A stretch of 64,000 nt of DNA from Takakia lepidozioides. Taxonomy: Eukaryota > Streptophyta > Takakiopsida > Takakiales > Takakiaceae. Where the stretch lies: assembly GCA_030704615.1 (NCBI GenBank), contig CM060731.1:29574001-29638000 (forward strand), read 5' to 3'. Below the pieces are notes generated by a model, which saw only the letters and a program-made list of their open reading frames with translations, was not told where the DNA came from and made no database searches. Made by a program: the position numbers and the translations under genes. Positions 11,919 through 24,119 of this stretch are shown here, piece by piece; within the stretch, counting starts at the first letter, position 1, and every line of letters begins with the position of its first letter.

Positions 11919-12475
11919 CTACCTACTAGAAATTTTCGAAAGTACTTCACCAGGCAGATCATCTCCATTAAAGCCCGATGATGTTGATGCTTCATCGTTA
12001 GCTCCCCCGTCAACCCTGTCAGCTCCCCAGGTTTTCTTTGTAAGAATATCTCTCAGGAAAAAGATTTGCGTAGAAAACGAGTGTATCATTCCTACCATCC
12101 CCGAGGGTAGTTTCTGCTGGTTGCTGAGGTTGGTGAGCATCTTTAGTAAATCATGTTTCAACGTTGGAGAAAGGAGGAGCCCTGCCGCAGGGTAGTTTCT
12201 GCTGGTTGCTGAGGTTGGTGAGCATCTTTAGTAAATCATGTTTCAACTTTGGAGAAAGGAGGATCCCTGCTGCAGGGTAATCCAGAAGCTCCTGAACTTT
12301 TGGTGCCGATGCCACACCACCTCCGATAACAGAATTCTCTATGAATTTGCCGAAGATGTGGGTAGATGTGTTCCTAGCATCCTTCAAATATAAATCTGTG
12401 AGATACAAGATGAGCTCCTTACGCATCTCATGCCCTAAAGTTGGGTAATCAAAAGATCCAACGTCATACCCTCTT
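11919..12475 (-). pseudogene. Unknown protein, C-terminal part, broken by a tandem duplication
   Basis: The minus strand reads from about 12475 through GSFDYPTLGHEMRKELILY, FIENSVIGGG, LLDYPAAGILLSPKLKHDL and LLKMLTNLSNQQKLP, to a stop at 11919 after LPGEVLSKISSR. The composition looks like a genuine soluble protein, with amphipathic leucine-rich helices and an acidic tail, but I do not recognise the family. An 85-bp tandem duplication (12106-12190 and 12191-12275) repeats the LLSPKLKHDLLKM region and shifts the frame, because 85 is not a multiple of three. The 5' part is missing, possibly lost when the gypsy element inserted just to the right. Confidence 0.5.
12106..12275. repeat. 85-bp tandem duplication
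   Basis: Two head-to-tail units begin 'ggtagtttctgctggttgct' at 12106 and again at 12191. They differ at only a few positions, for example 'caacgttgg' versus 'caactttgg' and 'gagccctgccgcag' versus 'gatccctgctgcag'. The unit lies within the unknown minus-strand coding sequence and breaks its frame. Confidence 0.9.
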
Positions 12476-12747
12476 GTAAGGTCCTCAACATAGAGAAATT
12501 ATGCCCAACTCAAACAATAATTGAGAACCTCCACTTGCTTAACAAATTGTGGGCTCACGGATCAATCCTTCTTTTCTATGTAATGCCAAAGCAAAGCCAT
12601 ATAGGAGATGCACTAAAAAGGCATAGAAAAAGGGTAAAATCTCACATTCTCTCTCCTCAACTTCTCTTTGAGTTTAGGGTGGTGGAGATCTGTTGTCAAT
12701 CTCATCATGAGACTTTCTAAAACATCTGCCACTGCTAGCAGCTTGGG

Positions 12748-13317
12748 TTGGCACATGTGAAAATCGGACCTATTATCAAAGTAATCTCTCAAGAACTCAA
12801 TGTACCAGCACCAGGATTACAGAAGACTTGGTTTGTGAGTGGACTAAGACCAGAGTTGCAAAAGAAAGTGGATATGCTACCCCATAATAAGGTGGAGGTC
12901 CAAGCATTTGAAACAGCTAACAGAATTGAGCAATTGGGAATGCTCAGGAGAGAGAAAAGGGATGATGAGGACTCTGAGGATGAGTCAGATAAGGAAGAAG
13001 AGCAAGAGCTCAAGAGGAAGAGTAAGAAGAAGGAAAAGTTGAAGAGGGATAACTATGAGAAAAGATTAGAAGAAATCTGGAAGAAGTATGCCACAGAGGC
13101 TGCAACACATTGGAGGAAGGGTGTTTGGTGTGCAAAATGCCAGAATGAAGGCCATACCACCACTGAATGCCACATGAAGGAGAAACACTGTACTATCTAT
13201 AAAATGGATAACCATTCTACTGAGAATTGTTATTACAAAAGAAGGACAGCTGCAAGAGAACGTAGGCAAGTAAAGGTGCATCAAGTGCAGCCCCAGCCAA
13301 GACTTCAGAAACAGTGA
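12748..13317 (+). pseudogene. Gypsy gag, C-terminal half with CCHC knuckles
   Basis: The frame covers the end of the retrotransposon gag domain (GLQKTWFVSGLRPELQKKV). A strongly charged Glu/Lys coiled-coil-like stretch follows. Then come a CCHC zinc knuckle, CAKCQNEGHTTTEC, and a degenerate second one, CTIYKMDNHSTENC, where the second Cys is Tyr. Zinc knuckles in gag bind the element RNA. The frame stops at 13317 and coding continues in another frame from 13358, so a frameshift separates gag from pol here. Confidence 0.8.
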
Positions 13318-13357
13318 TCAGGACCACTATGGCAGGCCTGGTGGTTATAACAATAGT

Positions 13358-15193
13358 ATGGAAGGGAGAGGTAATCCAAGAGGGAATTACCAAGGAAATC
13401 CCAAAGGCAACTATCAAGGTAATCCAAGGGGGAATTACCAGCCAGGGAATCAGGATTATAGAAATAATTCCAGAGCAGACCAAAGGCGAGGACCCAATGG
13501 TGAAGAACTGTGTTACTATTGTAATCAGGCAGGACATCGCAAGGTAGACTGTTCATTCTGGATTAGACACCAGAATGAGATGAGAGCTCCTGTGAATGAG
13601 GGCCCAGTCGTGGCAGCTCACATGGTTAGGCCATGTGTTGTACCAGAAGTAAGTACAATGATAGTAACCAGAAGCAAAGCTAAATTAATACCTCCAGTAG
13701 ATGAGGAAGATGATGATAATGAAGATGGCAGTGATGTGCCTGAAGATGATGAGGCTTGGAGAGATGAGAAGGAACTGCATAGGGAAGTGGCAGATACCAT
13801 AAGGGAAATGCAGAAGAGTACTGATATCCCTATGGCAGATTCCTCTGATTCTGGAAGGGAAGATGAAGAGAGTGAGGATGAAGGAAAGAAAGAAGCTGCA
13901 GAAGTGCAGAGTAATGAAGGGACTTTGGCTGAAGTAATATGCCAGTCCAAAGCGGAGATTACCATTGGACAGTTATTGGCTGTGGCACCTCATTGTAGGC
14001 ACAGGCTGTATCAAGCAATCAATCAGGTTACCCATGAGATAGAGAACACAGGCATGAATAGCAAGGTGACCAGTTATAATGTGAAGCCGGAAGGGCGAGA
14101 AACAGTCATGGACTTTGATGATTCTATGCCAGTAATCCAATTGAGAATTGGAAGCACAAATCTGACTGATGTACTGATAGATGGAGGCTCTGGAGTGAAT
14201 ATCATAATAGACCAATTAAGGCAGAAGCTTGGTCTAAGTAACATGAAACCAGCCCCATTCACAGTAACAATGGCAGATCAAAGAAGTGTTCAGCCATTAG
14301 GTTTGATAAGAGGAGTTAAGATACAGATTCAAAAGATGATCTTTAAGATCACAGTGACTGTGTTGAAAATGGATGTCATGGAAGCTTACTCCTTATTGCT
14401 GGGTCGACCATGGCTGAAACAGGCCAGGGTATTCCATGACTGGAATTCCCAGTTACTAACTGTGCATGATGGGAAGCACAAGATACAAATCACCACAAAG
14501 AAATCTAGTAGACTACCTGCTACGAGAAGACCTCGGGGAGTTAGAGAGTATGACTGGAGGAGAGGACTTGATGAGGAGCAGGAAGCTACCCTGTTCGCTG
14601 CACACCCAGAGTGGGAGCAGATTGCAGAAATGCAACTGGAGGGCCTAAGTTGTTTAAAAGGTATCTGCTGTGGTGTAGTGACATCAACACCAATTGAGGG
14701 TGAAACAAGCAGTTACCCATCAAATTTCTATGAAGAAAGAGAGGGAGAAATGAAAATCCTAGAAGAACCAGCCACTGTGAGTTTGCAAGATGAAGTAGTG
14801 ACTGGTTGGACAATCACAGCTGATGAGCAGGTGAGAGAAGTGAATGTGGAAACAGAGGAGGAACCGAGAATGGTGAAAGTAGGGGCTGACTTGGAGCCAA
14901 AATTCTTTGAGGAAGCTAAGAGTCTGTTCATAAAATACAAAGATGTATTTGCTTGGAGCTATGAGGATCTAAAAGGGATACCACCTGAGATTTGTCAGCA
15001 TAAGATTGAATTGGAACCAGGGTCAGTACCAATCAAACATGCGAGGTACAGAATGAATCCCAACTATGCACAGAAGGTTGGGGAAGAGATCAAGAAGTTG
15101 GCTGAGGCTAAGTTTATGTACCCGATAGAGTATACAACTTGGTTGTCACCCATAGTGATAGTTCCCAAGAAGAATGGTAAACGTGAACTATAA
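13358..15193 (+). pseudogene. Gypsy gag end, aspartic protease and start of reverse transcriptase
   Basis: This is an open frame of 611 codons. It begins with Gly/Asn/Arg-rich repeats (GNPRGNYQ, GNPKGNYQ) and a CCHC knuckle, CYYCNQAGHRKVDC (13507-13553). A long acidic region follows. The retropepsin motif is VLIDGGSGVNII near 14170, with DGGSG in place of the usual D-T/S-G. LLLGRPWL near 14395 is the second conserved protease block. The reverse transcriptase N-terminus begins near 15060 (YRMNPNYAQKVGEEIKKL, WLSPIVIVPKKNGK). The frame ends at KREL and a stop, and coding resumes in a shifted frame, so the polyprotein is broken at about 15190. Confidence 0.85.
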
Positions 15194-15863
15194 GAAGTTG
15201 AATGCTTGTACAAAGAAAGATCCTTTCCCTTTGTCATTCACAGAAGCGGTACTGGACACTGTGGCAGGCCATGAGATGTACTCATTCATGGATGGCTTCA
15301 GTGGGTATAACCAAGTGCAAGTGGCAGAAGAAGACCAGGGAAAGACAGCTTTCATCACAGACTGGGGTGCTTATGCATACAAAGTCATGCCTTTTGGACT
15401 TTGTAATGCACCAGCAACCTTTCAGAGAGTGATAAGTGAATCTTTTCATGAGTATCTGGATGATTTCATGCAGGTGTTCTTGGATGATTTCAGTGTGTAC
15501 AGCTCTAAAAATGAGCACTTGCATAAATTGGAGTTATGTTTGGCTAGATGCAGAATGAGAGGTCTGGGCCTGAATCCAGAGAAGTGTACTTTCTGTGTGA
15601 ACTCAGGGGTGCTTTTGGGACACATTGTGTGTAAGAGGGGACTTCTTGTGGATCCCAGGAAGACAGAGGCCATTAAAGCCTCACCACCACCAGTAAATGT
15701 TAAGAGTCTAAGGAGATTCCTTGGACAAACCAGTTATTACAGAAGATTTGTCAGACGGTATGCACAGATAGCAGCACCATTGAGCAAGCTTCTGAAGAAA
15801 GATGCAGTGTTTGCATGGACAGCTGAATGTCAACAGGTTTTGAGGAACTTACGTTGTCAGTAA
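15174..15863 (+). pseudogene. Gypsy reverse transcriptase core
   Basis: Reverse transcriptase motifs follow in order: NYKKLNACTKKDPFPL, MDGFSGYNQV, TAFITDWGAYAYKVMPFGL, CNAPATFQR, and VFLDDFSVYS. The last is the catalytic box, with FLDD in place of YxDD. LRRFLGQTSYYRRF marks the thumb and connection region. The frame stops at 15863 before RNase H. A deletion near 15190 removed part of the fingers segment between KNGK and NYKKLN. Confidence 0.88.
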
Positions 15864-15984
15864 CAACTACACCTGTGCTGATTCACCCTCACTGGCATGT
15901 AGTATTTCATGTTCACTGTGATGCCTAAGGAGAAGCATTGGGAGCAGATTAGCCCAAAATGTTACAAGAAACATAGATTCACCT

Positions 15985-16827
15985 GTGTATTATGTTAGCA
16001 GGTTGATGAACAGTGCTGAAAGGAACTATAGCACAACTGAAAGAGAAGCATTGGCAATGATTTATGCAGTCAAGAAATTCAGGCACTACCTATTGGGAAG
16101 GAAGTTTATGTTTTATGTGGATCATCGGGCTCTGATTTATCTGGTGAACAAGCCTTTGATAAGTGGAAGGATAGCAAGATGGTTAATAATCTTGCACGAG
16201 TTTGAGTTCGAAGTTGTTTACAAGCCTGGCCGTTTGCATCTTGTGGCAGATCACTTGTCACGCCTATCAACAGGAGAGCCCGCCACAGGAGTAGACGACC
16301 AACTACCTCATGCGAGTTTATTTGCAGTGGAGGTGCAGGGAAGTGCAGATGATTGGTTAGATTGGCAGTGGCCAATCAGATACTACCTTACTCATGGTCA
16401 ATGCCCACCTAGTTATGGGAAGGAGCAGAGGAAGAGAATAGCTATCAAGGATTTACCTTACACTATGATAGGTTACAGAATGTATAAGCTAGGACCTGAT
16501 GGAGTACTTAAACGATGCTTGTACCACCATGAAGTAAATAAAGTTTTGGAGGAAGTTCATAAAGGAGTGGCAGGAGGTCATTTTGGAGAAGAGACTACCA
16601 GTAGAAAGATACTACTTACAGGTTACTGGTGGCCTACATTGTTCAAGGATGTACACAAGTATTGCAAAAGTTGTGATGAGTATCAGAGGCTAGGACCATT
16701 GCAGAGATCTGGGAAGATGGCTTTGTATCCTACGATGCCTACTGAACCATTTCAGAAATGGGGACTAGACTTTGTTGGACCAATTAACCCACCAGCCATA
16801 AATACACAGAACAAGTACAGCCACTGA
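15985..16827 (+). pseudogene. Gypsy RNase H and integrase N-terminus
   Basis: The RNase H part reads YYVSRLMNSAERNYSTTERE, ALAMIYAVKKFRHYLLG and FYVDHRALIYL. It ends with ARWLIILHEFEFEV and LVADHLSRL. Integrase begins with the HHCC zinc domain (VHKGVAGGHFG, then YCKSCDEYQR), followed by the first catalytic Asp in WGLDFVGPI. The frame ends at 16827 (NKYSH and a stop), and the rest of the catalytic core continues in another frame. Confidence 0.87.
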
Positions 16828-16829
16828 TT

Positions 16830-17647
16830 ATACTACAAAGTGGGTGGAAGCTAAAGCTCTGAGGGACAACACAGCTAAGTCCACAGCAAGGTTCCTATTC
16901 GAGAACATACTTACAAGATTTGGCTGTCCCCTGGAATTTATCAGTGACCAGGGAAGTCACTTCATTAATGAGACCATAGAACTATTGACTAAAGAGTTCA
17001 TGATTGTGCATAGGAAGAGTACAACCTATTACCCATAGGGTAATGGGCAGGCAGAAGCCACCAACAAAATACTATGTACTATCTTGGCTAAGATAGTCAA
17101 TGCGAACAGAACAGATTGGGATACAAAGCTGCTGACAGCTTTGTGGTCATACAGGACTTCATATTAAGTCACCACTAAGTATACACCATTCCAATTAGTT
17201 TATGGTATGGAAGCTTTACTTCCAGTGGAATTCTTGTTACCTACCATGAGAACTGAATGGGGAAAGAGAATGGAATTGGAAGATTCAATTAAGGTCAGGA
17301 AACATGAATTATACCATGTGGAATAAGTACGTGCTGATGCAGCGGATAACATGACCAAAATTCAGATGAAGAGGAAGGATCAGTTTGATGAAGGTAAATT
17401 AAAGACTTTTAAGACGGGAGATTTGGTACTGTGGTTGCAGAAGAAGGGAAAGATTAAAGCTTCTAAGCTTAAATCACCATGGAAGGGACCTTATGTCATA
17501 CATAAGATGTTTGATAATAACACCGCCATGTTACAAACCATTAACAAAGAAATGCTGGGAAGAGTCAATGCCAATAAGTTGAAGGGATACAGTGGTATCC
17601 ATGACAAACCATTGCAGCACGATTTGCACGTTGAAACACAAACATAG
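16830..17647 (+). pseudogene. Gypsy integrase core and C-terminal domain
   Basis: The segment reads ATDYTTKWVEAKALRDN, then the second catalytic Asp in EFISDQGSHF, then the Glu in GNGQAEATNKIL just after an in-frame TAG at 17036-17038. TPFQLVYGMEALLPVEF is the usual block after the catalytic core. The C-terminus reads DLVLWLQKKGKIKASKL and SPWKGPYVIHK, a typical integrase C-terminal beta-rich domain. Further stops lie near 17165 (TAA) and 17325 (TAA). Confidence 0.85.
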
Positions 17648-17689
17648 TCACGGGCTACGCCGGTGATACCAACGGAGCATGTATTGTCA

Positions 17690-17810
17690 GGGCAGGAAGT
17701 ACAGGTGTTCACATAGCTATCACAACCCACCACAGTGTCACACAGCCTATCACAGCTCGTCACAGTCTGACATAGCCTGTCACAGCCTAACACAGTCCGC
17801 GCGGGTTGCA
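17690..17810. repeat. Degenerate 'tcacagcc' short tandem repeat
   Basis: About ten imperfect copies of a 10-12 base phrase built on 'tcacagcct' or 'gtcacag' occur in this interval (tatcacaacc, gtcacacagcc, atcacagctc, gtcacagtctg, gtcacagcct and so on). They lie just downstream of the gypsy integrase. Confidence 0.6.
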
Positions 17811-18152
17811 TAGTCCATAGGGTTAGTGACAGGTGGATGCGGGTTAACGTCAGAAAAGTGGCCGGCGGGTGAAAGGACAGCTTGGAAGTCAAACTCGGAG
17901 AATGTGCCACGCTGACAGGGGAAGACGGAGGCATGTCTAAGAACGAACACGTGGTCACTAGGGCGAAGCACACCGCGGTGCATATATTGCAAAAGTGGGT
18001 GTCATCATGCAAGAGGACAAACTGGGCCGTCAAAGTACCTAAGCGGTACAACAACCAAAACTATTTGTGGGCCCATTAATGCATTCAGGGCAAAAGTATC
18101 GGAACCCTTTACGAGTACAGAAAAGGGGGACTTTTGCCATATGTGCTGTCCT

Positions 18153-18181
18153 AGTGGACATTCCAGGTGGGAATGTCCACT
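18153..18181. repeat. Hairpin with 12-base arms
   Basis: AGTGGACATTCC is followed by five bases (aggtg) and then by its exact reverse complement, GGAATGTCCACT. It lies close after a purine run (aaaaggggga, 18121-18130) that could be the polypurine tract of the gypsy element. Confidence 0.8.
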
Positions 18182-21100
18182 GAGGGGGGTAAAATTAAGA
18201 AGTTACCTAAGGAGGCAACAGCCAATCAGGAGCGAGAATTTCATGCAGGTGGTTCCCTCCAAGAAACAAGAACAAGAAATTGGAAGAGTTATGAGCGGAA
18301 GAGTCGGGGTGGCTCCAAATAGCCAGTGTCTTGACGGGAGGGGCAATCAAAGACATATATAGATGTATGAGGGTAATAGGGCATAAGGCTGGGAGGTGTA
18401 GTTGGATAATTTGAAGGTCAAAATGGAGGGAGATGGGAACCGTTATTTTTGTGGTGGTCCAAACGAAAAGCAAAAGACACCATATGTAAACCCTAATTTG
18501 ACAAAATTCCGCATGTCAAGTTATTTTACCACTAGTGTGAAACTAGCTAGGAAATAGCTAGCTTTTACATATTGACATTCGGGATTGGCCCAAGTGTCAA
18601 TCCAGGGGTCAAGGCAGATTTAGGCCCTGGAGTGGTTATCTTCACGGCAAGCGCGGGAGGCTCATCTTTCTCGAGTTGAGCCTCACCGCGCCTAGTTATG
18701 GCGCCGTAGTGTGGATTCCCCATGGCGTGGGGTGCACTTAGCTTGACTTGTATTTGAGTGATGAGTTTATATATGCATGAGTTTATGCTTCAGCTTTGTG
18801 AGCTCGCATGAGCTTGTGCTTGTATTCTTCTTCTTTATCACTCGAGAAATCAGCTCGTATCTGTGAGTGCTAGATACGAGTCAGTTGTAGCACTTGTGGT
18901 TTTTGCTTGAGAGTGAGAGAAACCAGGTTGTTATGCAAGGAGCACCGTGGAGCTCTTGGTTGTTAGAAGCGGAGGCGATGTGGGTTACGAGGTGGTAGAC
19001 CTTGGCATTCGATCTTCAGCTTCAGAGATGAAAGCACCATGCTGCAGGTAATTCTAGAGCACCTTGATGGTTTCAGATTGTGTACATGCATGAGCAAGCA
19101 CGATTGGGAAGAGGACCAGTCAAGAGCAGGTTAGAGTGGCTTTGGTGGCACAGTTGAGAACTGGACTTGGGAATGCGAGCTTTCACCCACCGCTTGAACA
19201 TGGGTATATATCAGTTAAGTGCGAAGGTTTTTCTCTTCTTCTACTTAGATAAATGTCGTTGAAATGATTTAGGGCCTTGGAGTTAGCAGAGAGGGAGTAT
19301 CAGAATGTTTTGAAAAATGGAATGGATTGGTGGTCTGGACTTCAAACCAGAATGGTGTAGAGAGGATGAGAGATGATGCATATGTCCTTGGGAATGGTGA
19401 TAGAAGGCAGATGCAGCCCACCTACAATCAATGAGTGCATAGTGTTTGTCTTGCTTTTGATTGTATGGTTCAGCCACTGAATCTGGAGCAAACTGTGCAT
19501 TAGTGTTTAGAGTTAAGCAAATCTGCAAAATGAACAGTATAGGGAGATTCACCAAGGGAATTATTGCATTGGTTACAGGGTAGAAATGAGGGATAGGTTC
19601 TGCAATGGTCAGCATCAGGGTGGGAGAATGAGGAGAGATTCTGTTTGGGAGGAGAGAAAAGCTAAGAGAGAATGTGGTGTGTACTTATGATTCCAAGGAG
19701 GATTTCTGCAAAGGGTCTCCACTGGATGTGTGCCTTGGTATATCTGCATTGCATGTAGAGGGGCTGTCTGGTCTGATAAAGGAAAACCAGGGCACTTGCA
19801 TCAGAAAGGGAGAGAAAACATTGGGAAAAAGAGAGATCTGTTCAGCAAAAGAATGATGAAGGAAGGGCAGTTGAGAGATAAAGGAAAGACCATGAGTTGC
19901 ATTAGAAATATCAGACCTGCACTGTATGGTAGATCCATGTTGCCTTGCATTTTTGGTGATTGTATGACAACAAAGGGGGTTCAGGTAGATGCTACATGCA
20001 AGTGGTAAACTCATAGGCTGTCATTAACCCTCTGGAAGGTAGTTTGAGTGACTGTATCAGCATGAAAACTTAGCTGGTGCAAGACAGAACCCTAGTCAGG
20101 CCTGTTGTACTATGCAAGAAACACTTTCATTTGTCCCATCCATGTCTTCTCTTCCGCTGCGGCGTGGATGAGGACTTTATGAACTCTGATCATAAACATC
20201 ATGGATGTAGCCAACCTATGTGGGAAAACCAGAATAACAACAAGATCTTTCACTAAGAACTAGATTCGAATTAGACAGAAGGGGATTTATGCCCCCTTCT
20301 TTTCACACTACAGTCCACCATCATGTGCCGAAAAAGACCGTCCATATCATTTTTTAGGAGCTCCTGTCTGATTCACCTGATATGCCGAAAAAGGTACTCC
20401 TGCCATGTTTCCATCATCCTCGAGGCACTGATGTTCTCCATGTACTGAACCCTTTCTTAGATCTTGACGCCCCCGATGCATAGACTCCATCCATGACTCA
20501 AAGCTGGTAACATGGCCCAATAGTGGCAATGAACAGTTTCACGGATATTCCCTCTTTCACTGCTGCAGTGTTTGCAGAGTCGGCGACTCATCCCTGATTC
20601 GTTCCTTAAGCATGGTCTCTCGTCCATTTTGGCCTGGTGCTGCCTGTCAGATGGGCCTGGTGTCTTCCCTTGCCCTTGGTCATCACACTTGCTGGTATCC
20701 AGCCATTGTAGGATGACATCATGCAACCCAAGCTCATAACCTCATCCACGTTGGTAACACTGTGTTGTGTGTGGTCAAATACCCCTTCAGCGCATGCATT
20801 CACTTCCTGGAACTCTGGTGCATACCTCAAGTCAGCAACTGGTTGCACCCCATTTAACTCAGATTGCTCCTCCAGTGTACAACCCACATCAAAGCTGATT
20901 GCTGCTGCAACAGGTGCACTTGCACCATCCGAAACGTGCCCCACAACATCTGTCCAGCCCCTTTGTTCATGCCACCCTGTATCAATCATGTTAACGGAAG
21001 GCAGTCCAATGCTATATCCTGCCCAATTCGCTGTTTGTAGCCACCCTTGGCTGCTCGAGGTATGGCTCGTGTTCCACAGGTGTCATCAACTCATCAATCA

Positions 21101-21237
21101 ATCCCACTCTCTCTACACGTGCTACCATCTGCACATTCCTGCGCTTGGGATTTCCTGCCATATAACTCTCACTCACAGATTCCTCACGATCACTCATAAC
21201 ACATATGTTCTGCAGAACTTCACAGTCATCAAATTAA
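18182..21237. other. Gypsy 3' region and intergenic DNA; no gene recognised
   Basis: The first part probably includes the gypsy 3' LTR. A TATA-like 'tttatatatgcatg' near 18768 and a T/C-rich stretch near 18825 would fit, but no matching 5' LTR was found. From about 19280 to 21200 there are open frames on both strands (for example 19283-19615, 20606-20989 and 20721-21290) without a domain I recognise. A cysteine-containing minus-strand frame near 20560-20620 (RLCKHCSSERGN) recalls a GATA-type finger at first sight but lacks the second Cys pair. Confidence 0.35.
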
Positions 21238-21256
21238 CACTAGAAGCATTCGTGTC
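21238..21256 (+). repeat. CACTA-like element left terminal inverted repeat
   Basis: A 19-base terminus beginning CACTA, an exact inverted match to 28260-28278. It is preceded by the TAA target duplication at 21235-21237. Confidence 0.85.
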
Positions 21257-22079
21257 TTTTCCGAATCGACTGCATGTCCAAAACCACTGAGGGAATAACT
21301 TTGAGATGTTTGTTACTACTGCATAGTCATAACGGATAAATTCACATTTCTAATGGCGGATAGAAGTTGCATCAATGACTCCGCAGTCGGCGCAATATTC
21401 GCGGCGATTTAATTCAATTACGTAAATTGTTCTTTTTTTAAACAACAATTACAAGTGGTTTTAAGCACTAGAGAACGACTCTTAACAACTAGGCATTCAT
21501 TGCACACCCTATTCAAAAATGGAATTTTTATAAGTGCTCCACATGGCTCATGACGTGGAATATTTTAATGTATTTTAGGGCTTGTGTGGCTCGTAGAGAT
21601 TGTTCTAATCGTCGGATGTAAAATGATCTAAGGGTGAAAGAGTAACTTTGTCCTTTGCCTGAATTTGTCTAAGTGTTGGGAGAGGGACGGAGGCTTGGGA
21701 GAGAGACGAGCAAGTGATGCGAGAAGGACGAAGACCAAATCGAGGCCCATGTCCTGTTGTTGCAAGCGTTTATGGCGTCAGGGGCGCATTATGTGCAAAT
21801 GTGGGCTCTTGGCTCCCCTTTGTACCATGATTTGGTATTCTTCCTAATGATCACAAGGTTCTTGGGGGAATCAGCTTTGTCTTAGCAGCCCATATTTTAA
21901 TCTTTGCCCACTCAACTGCACCGTGGTGGTTCTTACGGACCCATCCCACATTACCTGACTACAGATACAAGCAGCACGCACAAGAGGTCTTCTTGGGTTC
22001 AAGGTCAGTCTAATCCGCAATGGGTCATGACACAAGGTAGAGGACAATGTGGTGAGGGCACCTTCTTCTTCGATCTATT

Positions 22080-22925
22080 TCAGCCTGTTTTGCCGAGATG
22101 TAGTGTCGTGGAGTGCGATGCTTGCAGGGTATGCATAGCAGGGACGTGGGATGGAGGCTTTGGAGACCTATGAAGTTGCGAAGGGAGAGTTTGATAACAT
22201 GGCTGAATGAGATGTTGTCTCATGGAACAAGCTGAATGTCGCAAGATATGGCCAGCATGTGTGCGGGATGAGGGCATTGGAGACATATGAGCAAATGTTG
22301 CGGGAAGGGGTGCAGCCTGACCGGGTCACGTTCATTTGTGTTTGCAATGTATGTGCAAACCTGGCAGCCCTGGAGACTTGGAGACCTGGTAAAGGGCAAA
22401 GAGGTCCATCGTGACATCGTCAAAGCTGGAACTGTACCAGATGTAACAATACCTCGTCGACATGTATGCCAAACGTGGGAGCATTCCCTTGTGGACAAGG
22501 AGTGTTCAACAATATGGCTGAGCGAAATGTGGTGTGGTGGAACGTGATGATCGCAGGACATGCACAAACATGGTCGGGGATTGCGGGTTTTGGAGACCTA
22601 TGAGCAAATGATGTAGGTCTAGGGGGTGAAGCCCGAGCACATTACGTTTGTTTGTGTTTGTAGTGCATGTGCGAGCTGCTGGAGAAGGGCAAAGAGGTCC
22701 ATGGTTGCATCGTCAAAGCTGGAATTGTGGTAGATGTCATTCTGAACAATACCCTTCTGGATAGGGAGTGTTCAACAATATGGCTGAGCGAAATGTGGTG
22801 TCGTGGAAAGTGATGATCGCAGGACATGCACAACAGGGGCGGGGATTGCAGGTTTTGGAGACCTATGAGCAGTTGATGTGGGAGGGGATGAAGTCCGACC
22901 ACATTACGTTTAGAGAGTTCAAATG
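22080..22925 (+). pseudogene. PPR (PLS-type) gene fragments, first cluster
   Basis: Broken plus-strand frames encode pentatricopeptide units. Near 22100 the text reads VVSWSAMLAGYA. Near 22510 and 22770 it reads VFNNMAERNVVSW followed by MIAGHAQ. Then come GRGLQVLETYEQ, EGMKSDHITF and GKEVHGCIVKAGIV. These are L, S and P motifs of plant organelle RNA-binding PPR proteins. The unit containing 'gagtgttcaacaatatggct' is repeated at about 22507 and 22767. Stops and frameshifts occur in each unit and no start or organelle targeting peptide is visible. This is captured and rearranged host sequence rather than a working gene. Confidence 0.75.
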
Positions 22926-24119
22926 CCTCTCCACCATGACCTTGCTTAGCTAACCATGCCTTGCTGATGTTGTTGTCTTACGCTGTTTTTGGACACTGGC
23001 TGGAACATCCACAAGGCGGCTCTGCTCGAGAGAGAAATCAGCTTGAATGCAGGGGCAGATTTTGAGATCACAATCACCACTCAGAGCGCTGTTCTTTGCA
23101 CCGGCATGGCATGTCAGCATGCATATCAGCCCAAACTCATTACTCCGTGAGCCTTCCACTGCCGGAGTGTGCCTATTCAAGCCAGATCTTCGAAACGCAG
23201 GGACGGAACGGGGTTTTGAAACCAGCATTGCCCAACTGGATACCCAATTCAGCTCCGCATCTTGGTCCATTAATCTACAGCACATTGTGAAGTTTTATGC
23301 CCGTTCACCGCAAGTTGAAGAAGGAGTATTCTTAAAACACGGGTACTCCTAATCTGAAAATGGCTCCAGCTTATGATGCTTGAGTGCGAATATGAGTATG
23401 GTTGGCTTGGCAGCTTTACATCTGGTCCATCCCACTCGATATGATGAGCAGGTTCAGCTGGACTTCTCTCACACAAAAGACGCTGCCAAGATGGGGTTTG
23501 TTGCCCTAGATGACTTCCCGTCGTTGTTCTGGGCTGCAACATACAATTAATCTGGCCCATGGCGAGGGGTCTTGCCTTCCACCAATCATCTGTAAGTCCC
23601 GTGAAACTGTTTTTGTGGCAGTTTGTAAGCAGTGGGCAGCGATGGTGGGCTGTTGTAGGATTTGATGAACTCAATGCCGTGTACTGACAGCAACCCCTCA
23701 TCTCTTATGCAAGCATTCAACAAGCCAAGTTAATTGCAGAGCATATGCAGCCCCCCACGTTTCTAGTTGCCTAATGTTCTTCATCTCCTGGGCAGAGGCA
23801 TTTTCCAGGGTGTCCATCTGTGATGACACCTTGATAAGACTGAGATGAGTTGATGGAAGATAGGGAGGGCTTGCTAGTGTATGTTGTCCGATAGGCCCCA
23901 CGCACAGAGTCAGAGCTGGAAGTCAGCCTTGCAAGGACCCAAGTGAGAGAAGTCTGGTGGGGGTAGCATCTTGGGGGATGGCAGTTAGGGCAATGTGTAT
24001 CTAGGGCAATATATGTCATAGCAGCGGGTAATGTGCTGCCAATTTTGAGGATAGAGACAGCTTGTAAGCTGTAGATTTGTATCAGTGGTTTCTTCTGCCA
24101 CATATTGCTCCCAGTTTGC

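Larger units (their letters stand above)
12727..17647 (+). mobile_element. Ty3/gypsy LTR retrotransposon, decayed
   Basis: Gag, protease, reverse transcriptase, RNase H and integrase follow in the Ty3/gypsy order on the plus strand. The frame is broken near 13317, 15190, 15863-15985 and 16827, and stops lie at 17036, about 17165 and about 17325. The start of gag and the 5' LTR are not visible. I could not find a directly repeated LTR pair, so the element is probably truncated on the left. The internal organisation, with a long spacer between integrase and any 3' LTR, is like plant Tat/Athila-type elements, but the clade is not proven. Confidence 0.9.

Noticed and set aside
13618-13965. Ser-rich minus-strand protein
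   Set aside because: It is the complement of the acidic spacer of the gypsy polyprotein.
17491-18054. 187-codon minus-strand open frame with many Cys
   Set aside because: It overlaps the gypsy integrase C-terminus and the 'tcacagcc' repeat. The Cys/Val pattern comes from translating that repeat.
20457-20726. GATA-type zinc finger (RLCKHCSSERGN)
   Set aside because: The second Cys-x-x-Cys pair and the loop sequence expected for GATA fingers are missing.
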